Shown in pieces: positions 1-6,420 of a DNA stretch of 7,547 bases. The stretch covers positions 1 to 7,547 of the forward strand of contig CAKZMS010000358.1 of assembly GCA_937128785.1 (NCBI GenBank), read 5' to 3'. The position numbers and the translations under genes were made by a program. The notes under the pieces are model-generated. The model was not told the origin of the DNA. It ran no database searches and worked only from the letters and a program-made list of their open reading frames with translations. This stretch comes from an uncultured Opitutaceae bacterium (GTDB taxonomy: Bacteria > Verrucomicrobiota > Verrucomicrobiia > Opitutales > Opitutaceae). How positions within the stretch are numbered: the first letter of the stretch is position 1; each line of letters opens with the position of its first letter.

Positions 1-234
1 GCGCGGGGAACCGATCGTTCCGTGGCGAGCGATCAGCGCGACGGCACCCGGCACCTGCTCCGCCGCGATCGCCGCGTCGATCATGGCATCGAGACGATCA
101 AGCCGTTCCGGCGACAATCCCACCTCCTTAGGTTCCGCAACACCGAGAGGCGGGGTGACCTGGGCGGAAGGGGTTTGGGCAACAAGAAGGGCGGTCAGCC
201 CACTGACCGCGAGCAGAGTAAACAATTTCTTCAT
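1..234 (-). CDS. Serine beta-lactamase-like hydrolase, N-terminal part (cut by window edge)
   Basis: The frame is open from an ATG at 234-232 to the window edge, giving 78 residues with no stop. Residues 1-24 form a typical signal peptide (MKKLF, then a hydrophobic stretch to about residue 20, then PSAQ), so the product is probably exported. Residues 37-72 (EVGLSPERLDRLDAMI, then AAEQVPGAVALIARHG) match the usual start of the class C beta-lactamase-like, PBP4*/esterase family: a helix followed by the first beta strand, where family members commonly read VPG..V.I.R.G. The catalytic SxxK and YxN motifs would lie beyond the window, so activity cannot be judged. Family members include esterases, D-aminopeptidases and penicillin-binding-like proteins, so resistance should not be assumed. 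The gene follows the redoxin gene after 65 bases in the same orientation; I see no strong terminator between them. Confidence 0.8.
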   Translation of the reverse strand, partial: MKKLFTLLAVSGLTALLVAQTPSAQVTPPLGVAEPKEVGLSPERLDRLDAMIDAAIAAEQVPGAVALIARHGTIGSPR

Positions 235-299
235 AGGGGAGCCGTCGAGCCTGCGCAGGGAGGGGCGCAGCGCAAGCCACTGCAGGGCTTGTTCCAACC

Positions 300-1448
300 T
301 TAGTTGCCGTCCAGGCCGCCCCAGGGGGTGATGGCGTCGAGCGCGGGCAGGAGGGTGCGGCGCACTTCGATGAAATCGAGCATGCCGGTGTAGCGGTAGA
401 TGACCTCGCCGTTGTGATCGATGATGAGCGTGTGCGGCAGGGCGCCGTTCCACTCGGGATCGATGGCCTCGATGTTGGCGTATTTGTCGGTATCGCCAAA
501 GATGTAGTTCTGCATCGAGGCGTGTTTGCCTTCCAGGAACTTGAGCGCCTTGGGCCCCATCTTGGGATACTCGGCGGCGATGGTGATCATCTCAAAATCG
601 CGTCCACGGAAGGTGACGTTGAGATCAACGAGGTCAGGAAATTCGGTAACACAGGGGCCGCACCAGGTGGCCCAGACGTTGATGAGGCGGACTTTGCCGG
701 AGTCCTGGTTTTCGCGCATGGCGACGAAATCGGCGGCGGTTGCTTCCTCCAGAGTGACGGGCTCTTCCTTAAGGCGTTCGGCCCAGATCTTGTTGTAGCC
801 TTCGGCTTTTTCGGCCCATTTCACGGAGCAACCGAAGACGCGGGTGGTGGGTTCTTCGATCGTGCCGCCGGCAAGCAGGGTATCGAGCGCGTTGCGGGTG
901 GTGTGCTCGGTGATGTATTGCGGGAGTTCGGCATCGTCGATGCGGCCTTGGAAGACGAGCTTGCGATCGCGGTCGTAGATGAAGACGTGCGGGGTGGCGA
1001 CCGGACCAAAAACCCGAGCGACGGTCTGGGTGGGTCCGTCATCGAGGTAAGGGAAGTTAAACCCGGCGTGGTTGGCGCGGATGACCATTTCGTCGAAAGA
1101 GTCGCCGACGTCGGTGTAAGCGAGTTCGTCAAGGCGCACGGCATCGGCGTTGTTGGGGTTGATGGCCACCACGGCGACACCCTTGGGTCCGTAGTCCTTG
1201 GTGAGTTGGATCAGGCGCTCTTCGTAGCGACGCGCGGTGGGGCAGTGGTTTGAGGTGAAGACGATGCACAGCAGCTCGGCGTCGGCGAACGACTCAGGCG
1301 TGTAAGTCTTGCCGGATACCCCCGGGAGCTCGAAGTGAGGCAGATCCGAGCCGATGGGCTGCGGGTCGGGATAGCCACCATCGGCGGCAAAAAGAGAGGC
1401 GGTGGTGAGGCCGATGACGGCCAAGGCGGTGGGGATAAACCGGGTCAT
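300..1448 (-). CDS. Secreted protein with two thioredoxin-fold domains (redoxin plus TlpA-like)
   Basis: 382 residues from the ATG at 1448-1446. The frame stays open upstream to about 1520, but the signal peptide (MTRFIPTALAVIGLTTASLFAADG) begins at 1448 and fixes the start. Domain 1, about residues 28-200, is AhpC/TSA-redoxin-like: SNHCPTARRYEERL puts a lone cysteine (C69) where a CxxC pair would sit, and TPHVFIYD (P153) is the cis-proline loop. A linker carries FGCSVKW (C207), a motif I associate with this family in Planctomycetes and Verrucomicrobia. Domain 2, about residues 230-375, has a full WCGPC site (C263, C266) and a cis-proline in LPHTLIID (P338), as in TlpA/ResA thioredoxins. A thiol-disulfide or peroxide-reducing role outside the cytoplasm is likely; the substrate is unknown. 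It lies 74 bases after the unknown gene at 1523-2206. Confidence 0.9.
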   Translation of the reverse strand: MTRFIPTALAVIGLTTASLFAADGGYPDPQPIGSDLPHFELPGVSGKTYTPESFADAELLCIVFTSNHCPTARRYEERLIQLTKDYGPKGVAVVAINPNNADAVRLDELAYTDVGDSFDEMVIRANHAGFNFPYLDDGPTQTVARVFGPVATPHVFIYDRDRKLVFQGRIDDAELPQYITEHTTRNALDTLLAGGTIEEPTTRVFGCSVKWAEKAEGYNKIWAERLKEEPVTLEEATAADFVAMRENQDSGKVRLINVWATWCGPCVTEFPDLVDLNVTFRGRDFEMITIAAEYPKMGPKALKFLEGKHASMQNYIFGDTDKYANIEAIDPEWNGALPHTLIIDHNGEVIYRYTGMLDFIEVRRTLLPALDAITPWGGLDGN

Positions 1449-1454
1449 GCAGGG

Positions 1455-1466
1455 ACGGTTAACCGT
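1455..1466. promoter_or_regulatory. 12-base perfect palindrome just upstream of the redoxin start
   Basis: ACGGTTAACCGT is a perfect dyad ending seven bases from the ATG at 1448, inside the 74-base gap between the redoxin gene and the gene before it. The position would suit an operator or a small structure in the leader. A perfect 12-base palindrome is expected once or twice by chance in a window this size, so only its placement is suggestive. I found no convincing -35/-10 pair beside it. Confidence 0.2.
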
Positions 1467-1522
1467 GAATCGCCCGGGTGCAAGTGGTCGCGGTGCTGCC
1501 TGTTGACCATCTTGGCGCACCG

Positions 1523-2206
1523 CTACCGATAACGGGCTGGGAGGATGCGTTCAAAAACGCACCATGGCTCGTCGCCTTCGCCGGGTTCAGGGAACGGCAC
1601 AGGGCGTCGTCGGTAGTGCTTGCGGATGCGATTCACTTCATCCCCGAGGTCCATCTGGGCGATGAGCAGGCGGAGTTTCCCGACTTTGAGCCCCAGTTGG
1701 TAGGCAGTGGGTTTGCTGATGGAACCCTGGTGCCCCTCCACCGCTTTGAGCACGCGACGTTCGGAGAGTTCGAAGGGCTCGAAAGCAAACCGCTCCTGCC
1801 AACTGCGGTTGGCGTAAAGGGCCGCGATTTGCTCGATTCGATTCACTCGGATGGGCGTGCCAAACCGATAGGGGAATCCGATGTCGGTCTCGGCGACGAC
1901 GGAGAGGGTGGGGGCGGCATCCTCATACACATACATGCGATAGCCCCGGTCCCGATAGGGCGCCATGCCTTTGAGGCGAATGCGCCAGTGTTCGAGGATG
2001 TGTTGGATAAAGCGGGTGCGAAATTCGGTATCAATCCACGGCGCGCGGTCCGCTCGATATTCCAGAAACCAGAGGTGGACGTGATTGGCCGAAGAGTGCG
2101 CCAAGGGAAACTCGCCCTCAAAATCCAGCGGGGTGGCGCAGACCTGTTCCAGCGCATCCGCCAGCCCGCGTGATTTCGAACGGGTGTAAGCGAGAAAGTC
2201 GTCCAT
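1523..2206 (-). CDS. Uncharacterised 227-residue protein
   Basis: I do not recognise this family. The ATG at 2206-2204 (MDDFLAYTRS) is chosen because the open frame further upstream overlaps the cupin gene in another frame and looks like shadow translation. The product is soluble, with no signal peptide or membrane segment. Its middle is rich in aromatic and basic residues (HVHLWFLEYR at 42-51, YRDRGYRMYVYED at 84-96). A segment around 105-130 (AETDIGFPYRFGTPIRV) is followed by a charged C-terminal half (RSWQERFAFEPFELSERR, about 134-151), ending in RIRKHYRRRPVPFPEP. Cysteines are few (C23, C216) and no catalytic motif stands out. It starts 25 bases after the cupin stop in the same direction, so the two are probably co-transcribed. 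A nucleic-acid or regulatory role is conceivable from the basic tail but not shown. Confidence 0.75.
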   Translation of the reverse strand: MDDFLAYTRSKSRGLADALEQVCATPLDFEGEFPLAHSSANHVHLWFLEYRADRAPWIDTEFRTRFIQHILEHWRIRLKGMAPYRDRGYRMYVYEDAAPTLSVVAETDIGFPYRFGTPIRVNRIEQIAALYANRSWQERFAFEPFELSERRVLKAVEGHQGSISKPTAYQLGLKVGKLRLLIAQMDLGDEVNRIRKHYRRRPVPFPEPGEGDEPWCVFERILPARYR

Positions 2207-2231
2207 GCCGGGCGATAATGCTTGGGGGCGA

Positions 2232-2606
2232 TCAGATGGGCCGGAACTGCTCGTCGAGGCTGCGGGTTCGGTCGGTCTGTTCGTCGCCGGTGTGCGCGGT
2301 GCTCTTCTTCTCGAAAACGAGCACGTGGGCCTCGGCATCGGCGATGGGGTGGTGCATGACACCGGCGGGGATGACGACCATCTCACCGGGGGCGAGCTCG
2401 AGGCGCTGGTCTTCGAGCTCGATGGAGAGGTGGCCTTTGATGACGAGGAACAATTCGTCCTCGTCGTCGTGTTTGTGCCAGGTGAAGGCGCCCTGCACTT
2501 TGGCGATCTTGGCGAGGTAGGCGCCGTCCAGTTCACCGACGACGCGGGGCGACCAATGCTCGTCGAGTTTGGCGAATTTTTCGGCCAGATTGATTTTGGT
2601 GATCAT
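2232..2606 (-). CDS. Small single-domain cupin protein
   Basis: 124 residues, from the ATG at 2606-2604 to TGA at 2234-2232. The length is normal for a stand-alone cupin. Motif 1 is clear at residues 43-58 (WHKHDDEDELFLVIKG), with H44, H46 and E51 as likely metal ligands. Motif 2 follows at 73-86 (PGEMVVIPAGVMHH), with H85 the expected fourth ligand. The HKHDDEDELF form is common in small cytoplasmic cupins of unknown substrate, often annotated as cupin-domain or mannose-6-phosphate isomerase-like; it is too short to be a real isomerase. There is no signal peptide. It is the first gene after the 303-base gene-free stretch, so it probably has its own promoter there, and it is closely followed by the unknown 227-residue protein. 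The leader reads GACCTCCAATC before the ATG, with no Shine-Dalgarno match. Confidence 0.92.
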   Translation of the reverse strand: MITKINLAEKFAKLDEHWSPRVVGELDGAYLAKIAKVQGAFTWHKHDDEDELFLVIKGHLSIELEDQRLELAPGEMVVIPAGVMHHPIADAEAHVLVFEKKSTAHTGDEQTDRTRSLDEQFRPI

Positions 2607-2733
2607 GATTGGAGGTCTCTTTCTAGCTGCCGTTGGACTGGAATAAACCTGAAAGAAGAATGAGAAAAACTGGGCTGCGGTAGTAAGGCGCTGCTCGCTT
2701 TGTTTCCTCCCGTGAAAATGGCTTGCAGAAGGT

Positions 2734-2751
2734 GCCGAGCTGGAGCTCGGC
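2734..2751. repeat. Palindromic intergenic repeat, copy 1
   Basis: On the minus strand this reads GCCGAGCTCCAGCTCGGC: two perfect 8-base arms around two central bases, or a 7-base stem with a four-base loop. It closely resembles the second palindrome at 2882-2898, with 15 identical positions, two substitutions and one single-base gap. GC-rich units of this kind are typical of short dispersed intergenic repeats; only these two copies are visible here. Confidence 0.55.
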
Positions 2752-2881
2752 GTTCCCAGGGATGACTTCCATCGGGCTGACGGCTTTGTGCTCTTCGTTG
2801 CCTTCTGTAAAATCTATCGGGCGTTCGAGCGGTCGGATGGGTTTAGGGTTCGTTCTCGAGCGGAAGTTGGCCCGGTCAGAC

Positions 2882-2898
2882 GCCGGCTGAAGCACGGC
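2882..2898. repeat. Palindromic intergenic repeat, copy 2
   Basis: On the minus strand this reads GCCGTGCTTCAGCCGGC. It can fold with GCCG/CGGC and GCT/AGC pairing around one bulged base. It lies about a dozen bases after the stop codon at 2910 and could end or stabilise the upstream mRNA, but no T-run follows. It shares the core GCCG-GCT-CAGC-CGGC with the copy at 2734-2751. Confidence 0.5.
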
Positions 2899-2909
2899 GC
2901 TACGTCCGG

Positions 2910-3455
2910 TTATTGGCTCCAGGCTTTTTGGCCGAGTTTCAAGGGAACGTCGCCGCGGAATTCTCCCGGCACGGGATCGTAGGCGAGGGCTTCGGTCTGG
3001 CCGATCTCACTGGTGAAGTAACCCCAGATGGTGAGTTGTTTCAGCGCCTGGTAGCCGGGGTCTGGCGGGGCGGCTTCGTAAGTCAGCAGGTGAGCCTCAC
3101 GCTCGGCCGCGGTGAGCTCGATGAAGCTGCGTCCGGCATGCGCGGTTTGGGCGGCGGCATCGATGGCGGGGGCGGCGGCGAAGAAGATCGCCTGCTCCTC
3201 CGCGCTGTAGTGATCGGTCACGATCTCCTGCATGAACGCGGCGATGCCGGCGGCCTTGGCTCCGCCGGAATCCGGCGTGGTCGGGATGATGGTTTCGGTG
3301 ATCTCGTCGAGCAGGGCCAGTAACTTCGGGGTGAATTCCGCGGCGGCCGCGGTGGGGTCGGCATTCACTTCGCCGGCGAGAAAACGTTCGGCGCCAAAGA
3401 CGGTCACGCTGCCGGACAGGGCGAGAAGGGATTTGAGGGCATCTCTGCGATTCAT
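2910..3455 (-). CDS. Gluconate 2-dehydrogenase subunit 3-like protein with Tat leader
   Basis: 181 residues, ATG at 3455-3453. The N-terminus MNRRDALKSLLALSGSVTVFGAE fits a twin-arginine leader (RR at 3-4, LK at 7-8, then a moderately hydrophobic stretch). The body matches the gluconate 2-dehydrogenase subunit 3 family: LLDEITETIIPTTPDSGGAK at about 48-67, then AFMQEIVTDHY, and near the C-terminus WGYFTSEIGQTEAL and YDPVPGEFRGDVPL (144-172). In related FAD-dependent gluconate, glucose, fructose and glucoside-3-dehydrogenases, the small subunit binds the flavoprotein and carries it through the Tat system. That fits here, because the adjacent GMC protein has no leader of its own. The gene starts 10 bases after the GMC stop, which indicates co-transcription. 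The substrate cannot be read from this subunit. Confidence 0.92.
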   Translation of the reverse strand: MNRRDALKSLLALSGSVTVFGAERFLAGEVNADPTAAAAEFTPKLLALLDEITETIIPTTPDSGGAKAAGIAAFMQEIVTDHYSAEEQAIFFAAAPAIDAAAQTAHAGRSFIELTAAEREAHLLTYEAAPPDPGYQALKQLTIWGYFTSEIGQTEALAYDPVPGEFRGDVPLKLGQKAWSQ

Positions 3456-3465
3456 GACGAGGCGG

Positions 3466-5172
3466 TCAGATTTCGTGGCGGTTGAATTGATTCACGGCGT
3501 GGTCCACGGCGCGGGCGGTCAGGGCCATGTAGGTGATGGAGGGATTTTGCCAGCTACTGCTGGTCATGCAGGCGCCGTCACTCACGTAGACGTTGGGCAC
3601 GGCGTGCATGGCATTGTGGGCATTGAGCACGCTGGTCTTCGGATCGCGACCCATGCGCGCGGTGCCCATTTCGTGGATACCGAGACCGATGGGTTCCTGG
3701 TTGTCCCGCACCGAGATGTTGCGGAAGCCGCTTACGGTCAGGGTCTCCTCCATGGTGACGAGCATGTCCTTCACCATGGCTTCCTCGTTTTCGCGATGAA
3801 TAGCTTCGATCTCCAGCAGCGGCATACCCCAGCGATCGGTTTCGGTGGGGGAAAGGGTGATACGGTTGTCGTGGTGGGGCAGCATTTCGGCCATCGAGCC
3901 CATCCACGCGCTCCAGTTTCCGGGTTGAGACAAGGCCTGCTTGAAGCCCGCTCCAATCGGCGGGGTGTTGGGTCCGAAGTTGCCGCGCCCGCGGTTGGAC
4001 CCGGCGGTGAGGGTGTAGCCGCGCACGAAGTCCTCGCGTTGGTCGTCGCCCACATTGCGAAACTTGGGAATGAGAACCGCGTTGGGTCGACGCCCCCGGT
4101 AGTAGCGATCCTTGAAACCGTCGTGCACGCCGTAGCCTTTTACGCGGTAGTTGTGATCCATCAGGTTGTGCCCGAGTTCGCCGGAGTCGTTGCCCAGGCC
4201 GTTGGGGAAGCGATCGGAGGTGGAATTGAGCAGCACCAGGGATGTATTGATGGTCGACGCGTTGACGAAGATCACCCGGGCAAAGAACTCGGTGGTTTCG
4301 AGCGTGTTGGTGTCGATGACGCGAACTCCGGTCGCTCGTTCCTTTTTCTCATCATAGATGATGGAGTGCACCACCGAGAACGGTCGCATGGTGAGGCGGC
4401 CGGTGGCTTGGGCGGCGGGCAGGGTGGCGGAGTTGGAGGAGAAGTATCCGCCGTAGGGACAACCGCGATTGCAGCGAGCACGGTATTGGCAGGGACCGCG
4501 GCCGAGATGGGGCTGGGTCAGGTTGGCGGTGCGCGAGATGACGAGGTTGCGCTCGGGAAACGTGGACTCGATCTGCGCCTTCATGTGCTTCTCCACCGCG
4601 GTCATCTCCAGCGGCGGCAGGAACTCGCCGTCCGGCATTTGGGGCAGGCCATCGCGGTTGCCGGCAATGCCGACAAATTTTTCCACGTGGCTATACCAAG
4701 GGGCGAGATCGGCGTAGCGGATCGGCCAGTCGACACCGTGGCCATCGCGGGCGTTGGCTTCGAAATCGGCCTCGCCCCAGCGCTGCGTCCAACGGGCCCA
4801 GAGCAGGGACTTGCCGCCGACCTGGTAGCCTTTGATCCAGGAGAAAGGTTTTTTCTGAATGTAGGGGTGCTCGGCGTCGGGCACGAAGAAGTCGCGGTCG
4901 GCGTTGTTGACGGCTCCGACCTGAGTCAGGATCGGGTTGGCGCGTTTGAACTCGGGCGAGTTGATGCCGCGATAGGGGCGCTGCCAGGGCTCGAGCATGG
5001 CGGTGGGGTAGTCGCCGTGGGGCACGTCGCGGCCGCGTTCGAGCACGAGGGTATCGAGTCCCTTCTCGGTCAGTTCCTTCGCGGCCCAGCCGCCGGAAAT
5101 GCCGGAACCGATGACGATGGCGTCGAACGTGTGGTCAGCTTGGCCTTTAATCGAAAGCGAGGGGGAAGTCAT
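3466..5172 (-). CDS. GMC-family FAD-dependent dehydrogenase, gluconate/glucoside dehydrogenase type
   Basis: 568 residues from the ATG at 5172-5170; the longer open frame upstream runs into the DUF3500 gene and is rejected. FAD-binding signature: VIGSGISGGWAAKEL (dinucleotide-binding glycines at 22, 24 and 27) and LERGRD (44-49). VGGKSLLWARWTQRW (118-132) is the flavin-attachment region; it lacks the histidine that binds FAD covalently in pyranose 2-oxidase. The C-terminal half has HEMGTARMG (H500) and WQNPSITYMAL (N543), the likely catalytic His/Asn pair. C228, C234 and C238 form C-x5-C-x3-C, the spacing I recall for the [3Fe-4S] ligands of bacterial FAD-glucose dehydrogenase. With no signal peptide, export probably depends on the Tat-tagged subunit encoded next. 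Oxidation of a sugar, aldonate or glycoside is expected; substrate and carbon position are undetermined. The gap after the DUF3500 gene is 22 bases. Confidence 0.93.
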   Translation of the reverse strand: MTSPSLSIKGQADHTFDAIVIGSGISGGWAAKELTEKGLDTLVLERGRDVPHGDYPTAMLEPWQRPYRGINSPEFKRANPILTQVGAVNNADRDFFVPDAEHPYIQKKPFSWIKGYQVGGKSLLWARWTQRWGEADFEANARDGHGVDWPIRYADLAPWYSHVEKFVGIAGNRDGLPQMPDGEFLPPLEMTAVEKHMKAQIESTFPERNLVISRTANLTQPHLGRGPCQYRARCNRGCPYGGYFSSNSATLPAAQATGRLTMRPFSVVHSIIYDEKKERATGVRVIDTNTLETTEFFARVIFVNASTINTSLVLLNSTSDRFPNGLGNDSGELGHNLMDHNYRVKGYGVHDGFKDRYYRGRRPNAVLIPKFRNVGDDQREDFVRGYTLTAGSNRGRGNFGPNTPPIGAGFKQALSQPGNWSAWMGSMAEMLPHHDNRITLSPTETDRWGMPLLEIEAIHRENEEAMVKDMLVTMEETLTVSGFRNISVRDNQEPIGLGIHEMGTARMGRDPKTSVLNAHNAMHAVPNVYVSDGACMTSSSWQNPSITYMALTARAVDHAVNQFNRHEI

Positions 5173-5194
5173 GGGAGGGAGGTGAACGCGAAGA

Positions 5195-6385
5195 TCAGTG
5201 GGGGTGAGCTTCGAGATGTTGGCGGAGGAGATCCTTGCCGTAGTCGTTTCCGTTGGGCGTGCGGATGATCGTGTGGATGTGATCGCGGTTGGGACCGCGC
5301 GGATGGAGCATACGGGTGCCGACGGGATTTTGGTGATCGAACTCGATGAGAATGACCGGCGAGTGGATCCGGTAGTAGAAGACAGCATCATCCGCGGTGG
5401 TGCCGACCCAGGCGAACCAGGTCTCATCGAGGTGTTGTTCGATCTGGTCCATCCAGATGCCGGCGTGGCCATCGTTCAGGTTGCCGATGTAGTGCTCGAT
5501 GAGGTGGAGGAAGTCGGCGCGTTGAGCCGGAGTGAAGTTGACGGCGGACACCCCGGCATAGTCGACGATGACGTTGTCGCTGGCAGCTTCCGCCTCGATC
5601 CTGTTGCGCTGTTTGTCGGGCGAGAGGGTGGCGGCGGCTTGTTGCTCGGCGGAGAGCGACTGCATGAACGCGAGGGCGTCGCCCTCTTCGTTGGCAAATA
5701 AGCGGTTGCCGCCGTATTTGCCGGTTTGGGCGTGGGCGGGTTCGGCGCCGAGAAAACTGGGGGTCATGACGACCTGATCGCCGAGCACGAAGGCGTTGAT
5801 GACCAGGTGATGACCATCGATCTGCCAGCCCCACGGTTCGGTGGCGGACGGGATACCCATGATGGTGAAGAAGTAGAGTTCCTCGTCGAGATGGATGCCT
5901 CCGTTGCTGAGTTCCTTGAGGGTCTGGTCGGTCTTGCGGATGGCCTCCGTGAGGGCCAGGCCGCGGACGCTGAGGGTGGCGGCCATGAGGTTGCGGGCGG
6001 CCTCGCGTTGGGCGGTGTCCATCTCTTTCAGACTGGTGCCCTGGCGCACGTAGATGCCGTTATCGACATTGAACCAGCGCCGCCATTCGGAGTCGTCGAC
6101 GGCGAACTGGGTTTTAAGGAGTTGGGTGGAGGTGAGGGAATTCAGGAAAGCCTCGCCGGCGGCGACGATGGCCTCGGTGGAAACGCCGGTGGCAGCGATG
6201 GGGAACAGGTCGGGTTCGATCCCCTCACTGGTCCGCACGCCGACAAAAGGTTCGTTGATCGCGGCGTATTCCCGATCGGCGAACCGCTTCTTCACGGCGA
6301 GGGCTCCCGCATTGTATTCGGACTGGGCGGATGCGGACACGAGTCCGAAGACTGCCAGCGCGAGGGGTAGGAGGAAGCGGGGCAT
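5195..6385 (-). CDS. Secreted DUF3500-family protein
   Basis: 396 residues from the ATG at 6385-6383. An upstream extension of the frame is rejected because it crosses the terminator at 6421-6450 and because the signal peptide (MPRFLLPLALAVFGLVSASAQ) begins here. The body matches DUF3500: YFFTIMGIPS (171-180), then the hallmark WGWQIDGHH (185-193 region, H191 and H192), a SPVILIEFDHQNP strand (342-354), and a C-terminal RDHIHTIIRTPNGNDYG (367-383). Conserved histidines and acids (H191, H192, H341, D350, H351, H369, H371) could form a metal or catalytic site, but I know of no established activity. As first gene of a three-gene cassette with the GMC dehydrogenase and its Tat subunit, and being exported, it probably acts in the same compartment on the same substrate or product. 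That role is inference. Confidence 0.9.
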   Translation of the reverse strand: MPRFLLPLALAVFGLVSASAQSEYNAGALAVKKRFADREYAAINEPFVGVRTSEGIEPDLFPIAATGVSTEAIVAAGEAFLNSLTSTQLLKTQFAVDDSEWRRWFNVDNGIYVRQGTSLKEMDTAQREAARNLMAATLSVRGLALTEAIRKTDQTLKELSNGGIHLDEELYFFTIMGIPSATEPWGWQIDGHHLVINAFVLGDQVVMTPSFLGAEPAHAQTGKYGGNRLFANEEGDALAFMQSLSAEQQAAATLSPDKQRNRIEAEAASDNVIVDYAGVSAVNFTPAQRADFLHLIEHYIGNLNDGHAGIWMDQIEQHLDETWFAWVGTTADDAVFYYRIHSPVILIEFDHQNPVGTRMLHPRGPNRDHIHTIIRTPNGNDYGKDLLRQHLEAHPH

Positions 6386-6420
6386 GAAGAGGAACCTGGA
6401 GGAGCGGGAACGGTCTGGCG

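Larger units (their letters stand above)
2607..2909. other. 303-base gene-free stretch with palindromic repeats and probable cupin promoter
   Basis: This separates the end of the dehydrogenase cassette (stop at 2910) from the cupin start (2606). A 90-codon GTG-initiated minus-strand frame crosses it, but its translation has no domain character and runs through two palindromes, so I do not call a gene. The part nearest the cupin is relatively T-rich on the minus strand (about 2680-2620, including CAGTTTTTCTC and GGTTTATTC) and is the likeliest promoter site, though no clear -35/-10 pair is visible. Neither palindrome is followed by a T-run on the minus strand, so I see no ordinary intrinsic terminator for the cassette. 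Confidence 0.6.

Noticed and set aside
273..291. Small hairpin (CAAGCC/GGCTTG) between the redoxin and hydrolase genes
   Set aside because: It has only six base pairs and no T-run on the minus strand, so I do not call it a terminator.
414..1253. A 279-codon plus-strand open frame
   Set aside because: It is antisense to the redoxin gene, with low-complexity Gly/Val/Asp-rich translation and no recognisable domain.
1449..1520. A longer redoxin start at GTG 1520
   Set aside because: It would place 24 residues before a clear signal peptide and begin two bases from the previous gene's stop codon. The ATG at 1448 fits an exported protein.
1478..2173. A 231-codon plus-strand open frame opposite the unknown 227-residue protein
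   Set aside because: This was the hardest strand choice because neither product is recognised. The minus-strand frame fits the shared gene direction, follows the cupin gene closely, and has a more ordinary protein composition.
2623..2895. A 90-codon minus-strand frame in the gene-free stretch
   Set aside because: It starts with GTG, has no domain character, and passes through a palindromic repeat. It is more likely chance translation of intergenic sequence.
3232..5268. A 678-codon open frame on the plus strand, the longest in the window
   Set aside because: It lies opposite the GMC gene and subunit 3. Its translation is dominated by Gly, Val, Ala and His with no domain, as expected for the antisense of a GC-rich gene. 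The minus-strand products match known families.
5726..6370. A 214-codon plus-strand open frame
   Set aside because: It is antisense to the DUF3500 gene, with Gly-rich translation and no motif.
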